Assembly: GCA_020628755.1 (NCBI GenBank)
Contig: JAHDEQ010000005.1
Location: 8,893-25,448 of the forward strand
Direction: 5' to 3'
Length of the DNA: 16,556 bases
Source: Saprospiraceae bacterium
Lineage (GTDB): Bacteria > Bacteroidota > Bacteroidia > Chitinophagales > Saprospiraceae
Shown: piece after piece, positions 9,379 to 16,093 of the stretch
How the letters are laid out: each line of letters opens with the position of its first letter
Position numbering within the stretch: the first letter of the stretch is position 1
Position numbers and translations under genes: made by a program
The notes under the pieces: model-generated
Databases searched by the model: none
Seen by the model: only the letters and a program-made list of their open reading frames with translations
What the model was told of the DNA's origin: nothing

Positions 9379-9444
9379 AAAAATTGTCACAAAAACCAAC
9401 ACATTTGAAGATATTACTCCGCAAAAATGTTTCTGACAATTTTT
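9379..9444. repeat. 11-bp perfect inverted repeat with 44-nt spacer
   Basis: AAAAATTGTCA at 9379-9389 and TGACAATTTTT at 9434-9444 are exact reverse complements. More T residues follow the right arm. It could form a long-loop hairpin or be two binding half-sites. Chance is possible in DNA this AT-rich, but the GTCA core is not simple AT. Confidence 0.4.
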
Positions 9445-9626
9445 TTAAAATCAACGTGTATTTTTAAGAGAGTAGTTTATATGTCTAAGCAGATGTAAGT
9501 ATAAACCTTTTGCATTCCTCTTAATATATTTTTAGTGTTATACACTCAAATATTTTCTAATATTTAAACAAATAACCATTAAACAAATCTTATATAGATT
9601 GTAATAGCTACAATATTATTATAGCT

Positions 9627-9659
9627 GTATTTCAATGATATGTGAAATACATTTTTTCC
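9627..9659 (+). terminator. Hairpin followed by a T-run (terminator-like, orphan)
   Basis: GTATTTCA (9627-9634) pairs with TGAAATAC (9643-9650), an 8-bp stem with an 8-nt loop, followed by ATTTTTTCC. The shape is that of an intrinsic terminator on the plus strand, but no plus-strand gene lies upstream of it in the window, so its role is unclear. The stem is AT-rich and hence weak. Confidence 0.3.
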
Positions 9660-9685
9660 AAATGATTCTTATTAAAAGGAATTAA

Positions 9686-9712
9686 CTAACGGCCTTACAC
9701 TAAGGTCATTAG
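9686..9712. other. 12-bp stem-loop (one mismatch, one G-U)
   Basis: CTAACGGCCTTA (9686-9697) pairs with TAAGGTCATTAG (9701-9712) around a 3-nt loop, with one C/A mismatch and one G-U pair. It is the most GC-rich spot in the AT-rich intergenic region and stands out from it. No T-run follows on either strand, so a terminator is not obvious. It could be a transcript structure or a protein site. Confidence 0.4.
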
Positions 9713-10259
9713 CCTTTAATGCAATCGGTTATGTGATTTTATAAGGGAGGGTAAAATTATTTTTCGCAAAATAATAATAGCAAATATACAAAAATATTCT
9801 ATAGTTGAGAAAGTTCATGTCATGTTTAGGTTGAAATCTAACAAAAAACTCACATAGTATATTAGTATGAAAATTTATTGTTATTTGTATCTCTTTTATT
9901 ATCAAAAAGATAAATAAAAATAGCTCTTTTAAGCTATGATTTGATTTTTTTAAAAAAATAGTATTTTTTTTCCCATTCCCGTTAATATATTGTTGTTTTA
10001 ACCTGTTTTTTTCTGCTTTCAGTACAAAATATACCAATCTTTCATCGAAAAAATATCACAAAACGGTTCAATTTTTGTACTAATTTTAGGTAAGATCCTT
10101 GTACTATAAAGTTATAGTGTAGCATTCATTTTTTTTCCTAAAAAAAAAGGCAATGCCTAATTAAAGAAATCCGTTGCTACAATACAAGTGAATAAAATTT
10201 ACAATCCTACAAATTTGATTACACCCATCATCTTTTAGTGTATTGTATATATAATAGTC

Positions 10260-11636
10260 ATGAAAAAACGTTTGCTCTTATTCGGCATATTCCTTTTTAT
10301 CCAATGTCATTTTCTTTCTGCACAAAAGCAGCACTGGATAAACTTGGAAGAAGCAACCTACAATAATATCAAAATAGAATTGCAAATTTTGCATCATCCC
10401 AACTTGGCCGACCAATCTTGGTTGCGCCTGGTTTTAGATAACCAGACCGATGAGGAGGTTCTTGTCAAATCTTGTAGTCTCAATGTAAAAGTAATAGCGC
10501 ACAAGGATACCGATAAAATAGCAGCGCAAGGAATGTTTCAGTCTGCGGATTTCTCTATTATGCAAGATTCTCCAAATTTTAGCTTGTTTGGTGATGCAAG
10601 CCTCAATGTTGGCCAAAACTGTATCTCTAAATATCCAAGTGCTTATTGTTCCTATATTTTGGGCGACCCATCGATTGACTCCTACAATGTTGATATCGAA
10701 TTTTATTTTGCTATCCAGCTTGAAGGCAAAACGCCTTTAAGCGTAGAATTGGATGGCATTCAGTTTTCATTTGATTGGTTCAAAACGGAGACCAATAGAT
10801 ATACCTACTTACAAAAAAGACTCGACAAAATTATTGCTTCACCAAGTTATCAACAAAATTTATTTTATAGTATCAAAAGTTTATTGAAGGTTGAAGAAGT
10901 GACTGAAGATATTAAACCATCAAAAATGATTCATGCAGTGAATCAGTATGCCGATTTTCCAAATAACAAACTCGCTTTTTTACAGTTTATCAACCAAAAG
11001 TTTTCTAAAGATAAGGTCATCTTGGATTATTATGAAGCACAAATCCAAAATCGTAATATCAATATATTAAACGATTTGAAAGAGATGCCCTCTGTTTGGA
11101 AAAATGAATATACAGAGCATTTATTGAACTGGTTTTTGGAAGGCAATATGGGTATAAAAATGCGAATCCTTGATGTACTTTTCGTACACCAAGCTGCTTG
11201 GATCAAAAACGACAAAATAAGTAAACAAATGTCTGACGAATTGCTCAAAGAACATGGTCATATTCTTTATGCTTTGCCTGAACAGCTAAATGAAGCGGAC
11301 CTCTCGCTTTGGTCGAGCCTTGCTACTGCTCTGGGCAAAACGGGCGACCAAAATGCTATTGGTATTTTATGTCCATTTCTGAGCAGTAAAAAAAGACTTC
11401 GCAGCAGAAATCTTTTGATTGACGCCGAATCCTTAGAAGCTCCTCGTCCTACTCGGGCTTGCGATATTGCGCTCGAAGCCATTTTACATTTGCAAGGCAA
11501 AAATACGTCTGATGTCTATTACAAAAATGGGTTTTTCCCGCCTTACTATAATGGTGAAGCCGAAGTTATCATTGATCGAGTTCGTGACAATTTAATAAGA
11601 GAACTCTACCAAACGGATACTTGTCAAAATTATTAG
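10260..11636 (+). CDS. Exported protein of unknown function with HEAT-like C-terminal part
   Basis: 458 residues. Residues 1-22 are a signal peptide (MKKR, hydrophobic core, LSAQ cleavage site) with no lipobox Cys. Residues 23-180 look beta-rich (KIELQILHHPN, LRLVLDNQTDEE, VELDGIQFSFDWF), like a carbohydrate- or protein-binding sandwich. The rest is helical. Near residues 335-415 the pattern LATALGKTGDQNAIGILCPFL ... ACDIALEAILHLQ is HEAT-repeat-like. I do not recognise a family. It stands alone on the plus strand after a long intergenic region and ends 69 nt before folK. The ATG at 10260 is chosen because the signal peptide begins there. Confidence 0.88.
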   Translation: MKKRLLLFGIFLFIQCHFLSAQKQHWINLEEATYNNIKIELQILHHPNLADQSWLRLVLDNQTDEEVLVKSCSLNVKVIAHKDTDKIAAQGMFQSADFSIMQDSPNFSLFGDASLNVGQNCISKYPSAYCSYILGDPSIDSYNVDIEFYFAIQLEGKTPLSVELDGIQFSFDWFKTETNRYTYLQKRLDKIIASPSYQQNLFYSIKSLLKVEEVTEDIKPSKMIHAVNQYADFPNNKLAFLQFINQKFSKDKVILDYYEAQIQNRNINILNDLKEMPSVWKNEYTEHLLNWFLEGNMGIKMRILDVLFVHQAAWIKNDKISKQMSDELLKEHGHILYALPEQLNEADLSLWSSLATALGKTGDQNAIGILCPFLSSKKRLRSRNLLIDAESLEAPRPTRACDIALEAILHLQGKNTSDVYYKNGFFPPYYNGEAEVIIDRVRDNLIRELYQTDTCQNY

Positions 11637-11666
11637 TAGCTTCAAGTAAAAATTCACCTTTGCTTA

Positions 11667-11700
11667 TTTGCCACGAAGCCTCTATTTTGTCTTACCTTTA
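11667..11700 (+). promoter_or_regulatory. Candidate Bacteroidota promoter for folK
   Basis: TTTG at 11667-11670, a 22-nt spacer, then TACCTTTA at 11693-11700, which matches TAnnTTTG at all but the last base. The start point would fall at or just before the ATG at 11706, giving an almost leaderless transcript. This makes the assignment less certain. Confidence 0.35.
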
Positions 11701-11705
11701 GGTTT

Positions 11706-12212
11706 ATGGAATCTAATTTATCTAAAACCTATCTCCATCTTGGCAGCAATATTGGTAACAGACAAAAGTATTTATACGATGCTAAACAATTGATTATCAA
11801 TCGTATTGGCTCAATTATTCTTGAATCTAAAATCTATGAAACGCAAGCCTGGGGAGTCGAAAATCAAGCCAACTTCCTGAACCAAGCCTGCTTGGTTCAA
11901 ACCCCACACACAGCAGAAAAAGTCCTACAAGAAATTTCAAAAATAGAGAAACAGTTGGGTCGTACACGCCAGCAAAAATGGCACAGCAGAACCATTGATG
12001 TTGACATTCTTTTTTACGAAAACCACATCATTAATCTACCACATCTGAAAATTCCGCATCCCCTACTCCACCAACGCAATTTTGTATTGATTCCGATGCT
12101 TGAAATTGCGCCAGACTTAATTCATCCTACGCTCCAAAAAGATATTGGTGAATTGTACAAAGCGTGCAAAGACGAACAGACTGTTTGGAAATTTTCAGAA
12201 AGTCAAAAATAG
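11706..12212 (+). CDS. folK: 2-amino-4-hydroxy-6-hydroxymethyldihydropteridine pyrophosphokinase (HPPK)
   Basis: 168 residues, the normal length. HPPK transfers pyrophosphate from ATP to 6-hydroxymethyl-7,8-dihydropterin, the step before dihydropteroate synthase in folate synthesis, in the cytoplasm. Visible family motifs in order: LGSNIG (12-17), NFLNQA (56-61, pterin pocket), LGR.R...W..R.IDVDIL (84-102) with the two Mg-binding aspartates D98 and D100, and PHP....R.FVL.P..EIAP (117-136). Nothing essential is missing. It is followed by a deoxynucleoside kinase that has its own promoter. Confidence 0.97.
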   Translation: MESNLSKTYLHLGSNIGNRQKYLYDAKQLIINRIGSIILESKIYETQAWGVENQANFLNQACLVQTPHTAEKVLQEISKIEKQLGRTRQQKWHSRTIDVDILFYENHIINLPHLKIPHPLLHQRNFVLIPMLEIAPDLIHPTLQKDIGELYKACKDEQTVWKFSESQK

Positions 12213-12257
12213 ATTTAGAGAACTGCATTTTGATTTTAGAATTACAATTTCTATACT

Positions 12258-12265
12258 TACTTTTG
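12258..12265 (+). promoter_or_regulatory. Bacteroidota -7 element for the deoxynucleoside kinase
   Basis: TACTTTTG is a perfect TAnnTTTG match, 26 nt before the ATG at 12292. The -33 side is weaker: TTTA at 12235-12238 (19-nt spacer) or TTTG at 12229-12232 (25-nt spacer). It supports the start at 12292 over an upstream in-frame ATG at 12145. Confidence 0.6.
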
Positions 12266-12291
12266 CACAATATATACTTACAGAAAACTCG

Positions 12292-12948
12292 ATGAACGAA
12301 ACTCCATTTCCATACGATTTCATTGCCATTGAAGGAAACATTGGTGCAGGCAAAACCACTCTCTCCAAAATGCTCGCCGAGCAGTTTGAAGCACGTCTTA
12401 TTTTGGAGCAATTTACGGACAACCCCTTCTTGCCTTTTTTTTATGAAAATCCTGAGCGATATGCTTTTCCTGTAGAATTATTTTTTATGACCGAGCGTCA
12501 TAAACAATTGCAAGAGGAACTCTCGCAAGCCTCGCTTTTTTATGAATTGACCATAGCAGATTATTTCTTTATCAAGACATTATTGTTTGCTCGAAACAAT
12601 TTAAGTCAAGAAGAATATCGTCTGTTCCAACGCTTGTTCAAAGTGCTCAATGCGAGCTTTAAGAAACCCGATATTATTGTCTATTTACATCGTTCTGTTG
12701 ACATCCTTTTGGAGAATATCAAGAAGCGAGGACGTTCCTATGAACAAGATATTTCGGGCGATTACTTACTCCAATTACAAAATACTTATTTTGATTATTT
12801 TAAAATGGAAAATGATATTCCCATTTTAATAATTGACCTCGAAGATTCCAATTTCCAACACGACAACGAAGCATACCATAATCTTTTAGAGTTACTATCA
12901 CAATCCTATACAAAAGGGACACATCATATTCGTTTTAGTTTGATTTAA
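12292..12948 (+). CDS. Deoxynucleoside kinase (dNK/dGK family)
   Basis: 218 residues. It phosphorylates deoxynucleosides with ATP in the salvage route to dNTPs, in the cytoplasm. The P-loop GNIGAGKT is at 15-22. E39, in the LEQF...NPFL block (38-47), fits the family's catalytic Glu. ELFFMTERHKQL (62-73) is substrate-site-like, and IKKRGRSYEQD is the lid with its Arg residues. The usual ERS/DRS motif reads ELT (YELTIADYFF); related Bacteroidota enzymes, as I recall them, also diverge here, so I expect it to be active. Which nucleoside it prefers cannot be read. The frame is open upstream to ATG 12145 inside folK. I chose 12292 because of the promoter and the normal P-loop distance. Confidence 0.9.
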   Translation: MNETPFPYDFIAIEGNIGAGKTTLSKMLAEQFEARLILEQFTDNPFLPFFYENPERYAFPVELFFMTERHKQLQEELSQASLFYELTIADYFFIKTLLFARNNLSQEEYRLFQRLFKVLNASFKKPDIIVYLHRSVDILLENIKKRGRSYEQDISGDYLLQLQNTYFDYFKMENDIPILIIDLEDSNFQHDNEAYHNLLELLSQSYTKGTHHIRFSLI

Positions 12949-12960
12949 AAAGTATTTTAC

Positions 12961-12990
12961 TTGCTTTTTGAAAGCGAATTTATTCTTTTT
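12961..12990. terminator. Weak candidate terminator between convergent genes
   Basis: GCTTT (12963-12967) and AAAGC (12971-12975) form a short stem, extended by a G-U and a U-A pair, followed by T-rich sequence including CTTTTTAAAAG. It sits in the 62-nt gap between the kinase and the convergent minus-strand gene, where a two-way terminator is expected. The stem is short. Confidence 0.35.
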
Positions 12991-13010
12991 AAAAGCCCTA
13001 AATTTCAACT

Positions 13011-14189
13011 CTAATTACATGGCGAAATCTCTGCCAAAAACTCTGCACCCAAGCTGACTTCAAAGTCAGCTTGCAACTCTATTGAGTTAGCAGCCGAATA
13101 TTCTACTTGAGCATTTGTATCAATAAAATTATTAGCTGTTATATCATTTTGAACAGACATTTCTGCAATCTGTCCATTTACAATTGTTCTATCAATATGA
13201 ATATCAATTGGACAAAATTCTTCGGTATCATATCCCAAAAAAGCAAGCAAATCGGCATCGCTCGCTACATTCACCAAGTCCACTCCTGACAAGGCCATCG
13301 GTACTTCAACTTCATCAAAACGAGTATAATCAAATCGCCCAATCAAGTCAGGGTTAAAATCAACAAAAGGACTTGGGTCATCCGTCAAATTGCTATTGAT
13401 GACATTGCTATTGTGATAAAAAGTATTGCCCGCCTGCCAATACGATTGCACTTTTGGCCAATCCGTATAAGTCACCAATCCTACCTGAATTTCCGAAGGA
13501 AAATCGCTTCTATCGTAGCGTTCATGCACTTGCCAAGCTCCTCCAGGAAAGCGATTTAATACGATAATTGCGCCGCCAATTCGAGCCACTCGAATCTGAA
13601 CATTACTAGCTGTAGGAATCGAAGAAATCTGTAAATCCGATTGACTTGGAGGATTTAAAGGCCGTTCTGTAGTTGTTTTGACCTCAAAATGTGGCCCTGG
13701 ACAGCCTTGACAAGTCGGATGATTAGTAGCAGCAAATCCAGTTGCCAAAAAGATATAATTTTCGCCTCCTGCCGTCCAATCATTCATTGCTCCATTTGGA
13801 AAATCTCGTGGTGTCCGAAGCATGATTCCTGCTAAAGAATAGGTCGAACTTGGCAGTCCATTTCCAGCCCGATTTGTTGCCGTAACTTCGGTTGTAATTA
13901 CAAAATTTTGGTCAATTCTTTTGTGAATTAATGTCCCTCGCAAGTCCTGAAACCAACTGCTTGTCCAAGGCATCATATGCAAATGACCAGGCGTAGAATT
14001 GTTAATATCATGCACTTCTAAATGCTCTGCATTCCAACCTTCTTCGTTATTAATATTTAGCCAATTAGCTTGCAAAGTAAAAGTATCTTCAAATTCATCA
14101 TTGAGCAATTGAATCTGCGAAAAAGCTATATTTGAAAGTCCAAAAACGGCTAAAAATAGGATTAAAGTCTTCTGTTTTTTTGATTTCAT
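13011..14189 (-). CDS. Secreted protein: concanavalin-like (DUF1349-like) domain plus 3-coathanger-type C-terminus
   Basis: 392 residues. Signal peptide 1-24 (MKSKKQK, hydrophobic core, AFS-Q). Residues about 28-260 read as a jelly-roll lectin/glucanase-like domain: DEFEDTFTLQANWLNIN at the start, an internal SLAGIMLRTPRDF strand and GLVTYTDW near the end. This recalls DUF1349/laminin-G-like domains, which bind sugars or are attached to carbohydrate enzymes. I see no clear catalytic motif. The last ~45 residues (SAANSIELQADFEVSLGAEF ... EISPC) have the I.L...F.V..GA.F.A.I..C pattern of the 3-coathanger stack domain at the C-terminus of many Saprospiria exported proteins. It is probably a secreted or surface protein. 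It is convergent with the kinase and divergent from bioD (56-nt gap). Confidence 0.88.
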   Translation of the reverse strand: MKSKKQKTLILFLAVFGLSNIAFSQIQLLNDEFEDTFTLQANWLNINNEEGWNAEHLEVHDINNSTPGHLHMMPWTSSWFQDLRGTLIHKRIDQNFVITTEVTATNRAGNGLPSSTYSLAGIMLRTPRDFPNGAMNDWTAGGENYIFLATGFAATNHPTCQGCPGPHFEVKTTTERPLNPPSQSDLQISSIPTASNVQIRVARIGGAIIVLNRFPGGAWQVHERYDRSDFPSEIQVGLVTYTDWPKVQSYWQAGNTFYHNSNVINSNLTDDPSPFVDFNPDLIGRFDYTRFDEVEVPMALSGVDLVNVASDADLLAFLGYDTEEFCPIDIHIDRTIVNGQIAEMSVQNDITANNFIDTNAQVEYSAANSIELQADFEVSLGAEFLAEISPCN

Positions 14190-14245
14190 TTTAGTATTTT
14201 TTTATTTGCTATGAAATTACAATATTTGGAGTAAAATTAAAGAAA

Positions 14246-14863
14246 ATGTCAAAGAAATACTTTGTATCTGGTATCGGAACTGAGGTTGGAAAAACCATCG
14301 TTTCGGCTATCTTAGTGGAGGCTTTAAAAGCGGATTATTGGAAGCCTGTGCAAGCAGGAGATTTGGATTGGAGCGATAGTATGAAAATCCAAAATTGGGT
14401 GAGCAATGAGCGCACTTTTATTCATCCTGAAGGTGTAAAACTCAATAGTCCGATGTCGCCTCATGCTGCGGCTGCCATAGATGGAATTCGACTCAATTTA
14501 TCCGACTTTGAACTGCCTAAAACCGATAATAATTTGATTGTTGAGGGAGCTGGTGGATTGCTTGTCCCTCTCAATGAAAAAGACTGTATTATAGACCTTA
14601 TAAAGTACCTCAATTTGGAGATACTTTTGGTTTCTCGACACTATTTGGGAAGCATCAATCATACCTTGTTGAGTTGCGAAATTTTGAAGCATCGCAATAT
14701 TCCTATTAAGGGTATAATTTTCAATGGAGACGAGCATAAAAGCACCGAAACTGTCATTGAAAAAATGACAGGACTGCCAATTTTAGGGCGTATTCCAAAA
14801 CTTTCTGAAGTCAATAAAAATACAATTTCACTAGAGGCTTTAGAATTTCAAAAAATCCTTTAA
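14246..14863 (+). CDS. bioD: Dethiobiotin synthetase
   Basis: 205 residues, slightly short for the family. It forms dethiobiotin from 7,8-diaminopelargonate, CO2 and ATP, the next-to-last step of biotin synthesis. Key parts are present: the P-loop SGIGTEVGKT (8-17), KPVQAG (33-38) with the substrate Lys, SPHAAA (71-76), and VEGAGGLLVPL (99-109), the metal/ATP site. It stands without other bio genes in view. Its neighbours are a divergent secreted protein and a small Cys/Lys-rich protein. No full promoter match was found in the 56-nt upstream gap. TTTG at 14205-14208 and TATTTG at 14223-14228 are only partial. Confidence 0.96.
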   Translation: MSKKYFVSGIGTEVGKTIVSAILVEALKADYWKPVQAGDLDWSDSMKIQNWVSNERTFIHPEGVKLNSPMSPHAAAAIDGIRLNLSDFELPKTDNNLIVEGAGGLLVPLNEKDCIIDLIKYLNLEILLVSRHYLGSINHTLLSCEILKHRNIPIKGIIFNGDEHKSTETVIEKMTGLPILGRIPKLSEVNKNTISLEALEFQKIL

Positions 14864-14868
14864 ACTTA

Positions 14869-14900
14869 TTTGGATTAAATCTAATTAAGGATTACTTTTG
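14869..14900 (+). promoter_or_regulatory. Strong Bacteroidota promoter for the small Cys/Lys-rich protein
   Basis: TTTG at 14869-14872, a 20-nt spacer and TACTTTTG at 14893-14900: a full match to the Bacteroidota sigma-A consensus with ideal spacing, 26 nt before the ATG at 14927. It is the best promoter found in the window. Confidence 0.7.
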
Positions 14901-14926
14901 CAGTAAATTAAGCAATTTATTGTCAA

Positions 14927-15085
14927 ATGAGTGTCCTTACAAATAAAAATCACCTTTCTCCAAAACTCGAAAATCGAGTTTGCTTACCCTTTGCGCTTCC
15001 AATTGTAGAAGGAAAAAAACTCAAAAAAAAGTGCTGCAAAAAGTATAAAAAAGGCAAACGCTGTGGCCGCTGTCCGAGGCAGTAA
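14927..15085 (+). CDS. Small Lys/Cys-rich protein, 52 residues
   Basis: ATG 14927 to TAA 15083-15085. It begins MSVLTNKNHLSPKLENRVCL, then has a short proline-containing middle (PFALPIVEG), and ends with a very basic, Cys-rich tail: KKLKKKCCKKYKKGKRCGRC followed by PRQ. The tail holds CC...C..C, a layout able to bind zinc or an iron-sulfur centre, and enough Lys/Arg for nucleic-acid contact. I recall similar short proteins ending in KKYKKGKRCKKCP-like tails in other Bacteroidota, but no function. Support for a real gene is the full promoter just upstream, a 26-nt leader, and a composition unlike random translation of AT-rich DNA. There is no signal peptide, so it is likely cytoplasmic. Confidence 0.75.
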   Translation: MSVLTNKNHLSPKLENRVCLPFALPIVEGKKLKKKCCKKYKKGKRCGRCPRQ

Positions 15086-15389
15086 GCTCTTGTGTCTATA
15101 GTGAATCGTAAACATCTACCTATCGGCAGACAGACTCAATTTAATACATTACCCTTTTCTACATTTGTTAAATAATGCTTAAAAAAGCAATAAATCCGAC
15201 AAAAGTCTTGACTTGTCGGACAAAATACCGTTTATTTGTACTATCAGATTTGTTTAACTAATATCATTCTTTGACAAATTCCGTGTTCCGTTCAAAATAA
15301 AAGAGAGAACGACCGCAGGAAGTGAACAATTTTAGATTTGAATGGAAATATTTTCACGGAAAAAGTCAAAGAACCACTAATAATAGACA
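15086..15389. other. Intergenic region before the antitoxin: hairpins and a -7 element
   Basis: No gene seen. It contains TGCTT/AAGCA (15178-15182/15187-15191), the perfect 8-bp stem TCCGACAA/TTGTCGGA (15195-15202/15213-15220; 10-nt loop with further internal pairing), and the wide inverted repeat TTCCGTG/CACGGAA (15279-15285/15355-15361). TAGATTTG at 15333-15340 fits TAnnTTTG perfectly, 49 nt before the antitoxin ATG, but no -33 TTTG lies at the right distance. The inverted repeat flanks this element and could be an autoregulatory site. Confidence 0.45.
15195..15220. terminator. Stem-loop after the small protein gene, possible terminator
   Basis: TCCGACAA pairs perfectly with TTGTCGGA around a 10-nt loop that can pair internally (AGTC/GAC). 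No plus-strand T-run follows. On the minus strand a T-rich stretch comes about ten bases after it. It may end or stabilise the upstream transcript, 110 nt after the stop codon. Confidence 0.35.
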
Positions 15390-15845
15390 ATGAGAAAGGA
15401 CACTAATAAACCTAGTATCTCTACCAATCCCGAAGAACAATTGTTTTTTAGTTATAAAGACTTTTACAAGGACGACTTGTCTATAGCTTTAAGTTCTTTG
15501 GAGCGTTTGAGTGCCAATATTTTTACTGACTTAGCCACTTTAATGCGGATTCGCAAAGATAAATTGGCTGAAGATATTTTTGATATGTCGCCTAAAACCA
15601 TTTCACGCTACCAGCAACAAGATAAAAAACTAAATCCACGAGATAGCGAAACTGCGCTCAAATTGATGTCACTTTATCATAAAGGCAAAGACATTTTTGG
15701 CTCGGTGGATAGTTTCAACAATTGGTTGCATAAGCCTTCCTTTGGACTTGGTGGACGTGACCCGTACCAATTGATGGGTACTTTGACGGGCATTGACCTC
15801 GTATTTGAAGAACTTATACGGATTGAGTTTGGCGACCTTGCCTAG
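15390..15845 (+). CDS. Xre/MbcA/ParS-type antitoxin
   Basis: 151 residues, normal for the family. The central part (about 45-95) is a helix-turn-helix: DLATLMRIRKDKLAEDIF, then MSPKTISRYQ as the recognition region. The C-terminal part (about 107-151), NNWLHKPSFGLGGRDPYQLM followed by a G-D-L-V-F-E-E-L helix, is the toxin-binding domain (the old DUF2384), which in known pairs covers the RES active site. By family knowledge it both neutralises the toxin and represses the operon. The RES toxin follows on the same strand, but 248 nt away. TAGATTTG 49 nt upstream may be its -7 element. The ATG at 15390 is the first fitting start. Confidence 0.93.
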   Translation: MRKDTNKPSISTNPEEQLFFSYKDFYKDDLSIALSSLERLSANIFTDLATLMRIRKDKLAEDIFDMSPKTISRYQQQDKKLNPRDSETALKLMSLYHKGKDIFGSVDSFNNWLHKPSFGLGGRDPYQLMGTLTGIDLVFEELIRIEFGDLA

Positions 15846-15847
15846 AT

Positions 15848-15961
15848 TTTTAACGAGTAATTTTTTAATACGAAACACTGATAATAAACGATTTATGCAT
15901 ATAAATTAATAAGTTACTCGTTAAAACATTACTCCTTACGCGTTATCAAATTACTGGTTAA
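15848..15961. promoter_or_regulatory. Inverted repeat and 11-bp operator-like motifs between antitoxin and toxin
   Basis: TTTTAACGAGTAA (15848-15860) and TTACTCGTTAAAA (15914-15926) are a perfect 13-bp inverted repeat whose left arm begins 3 nt after the antitoxin stop. Related 11-mers follow: TTACTCCTTAC (15929-15939), TTACGCGTTAT (15936-15946) and TTACTGGTTAA (15951-15961). Inside the loop lies ATTTAT-GCAT-ATAAAT (15891-15906). Clustered variants of one near-palindromic word suggest protein binding sites, the Xre antitoxin being the natural candidate. A very small MITE-like element or a transcript structure is the alternative. Confidence 0.55.
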
Positions 15962-16012
15962 TTTAACATTTCTAACAACACACCAACAGAACTATTTGTA
16001 TTAAAAAAATCG

Positions 16013-16051
16013 TTAATAATATGTTCTGTTTTAGCAAACATATTATATTAA
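16013..16051 (+). other. Long hairpin in the leader of the toxin gene
   Basis: TTAATAATATGTT (16013-16025) pairs with AACATATTATATTAA (16037-16051): ten continuous pairs, then five more across a one- or two-base bulge, with an 11-nt loop. A second small stem, AGACA/TGTCT (16059-16063/16070-16074), follows, then the toxin ATG at 16094. A weak promoter (TTTG 15995-15998, 21-nt spacer, TATGTTCT 16020-16027) overlaps the left arm. It may limit toxin expression or stabilise the mRNA. Confidence 0.45.
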
Positions 16052-16093
16052 ACCGTTCAGACAAAATTCTGTCTAAAACATCCTTTTACACAC

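Larger units (their letters stand above)
9001..10259. other. 1.26-kb AT-rich intergenic region with inverted repeats, no convincing gene
   Basis: No reading frame here has a recognisable domain. It separates the minus-strand surface-protein block from the plus-strand gene at 10260, so both promoters should lie in it, but no full TTTG-N20-TAnnTTTG match was found for either. Besides the hairpins listed separately it holds GACGTT/AACGTC (9037-9042/9050-9055), the 16-bp near-palindrome ACTATAAAGTTATAGT (10103-10118) and TGTAGCA/TGCTACA (10118-10124/10175-10181). The last two lie 80-160 nt before the ATG at 10260 and could structure its leader. No tRNA was seen. Confidence 0.6.

Noticed and set aside
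9680..9760. tRNA-like segment near the GC-richer stem
   Set aside because: No cloverleaf, TTCGA-type T-loop or acceptor pairing could be found.
9729..10037. 102-codon minus-strand frame
   Set aside because: It starts at TTG, is low-complexity (Ile/Phe/Lys/Asn), lies in very AT-rich DNA and has no promoter or domain.
10137..10165. Minus-strand terminator-like AGGC-ATT-GCCT followed by nine T
   Set aside because: The stem is only 4 bp and no minus-strand gene ends there.
12145..12291. Longer N-terminus for the deoxynucleoside kinase from ATG 12145
   Set aside because: It overlaps folK, adds 49 residues unlike the family, and lies upstream of the perfect -7 element at 12258-12265.
15847..15927. 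Small MITE with 13-bp terminal repeats
   Set aside because: No target-site duplication is visible and related 11-mers continue beyond the right arm, which fits operators better; kept as an alternative in the finding.
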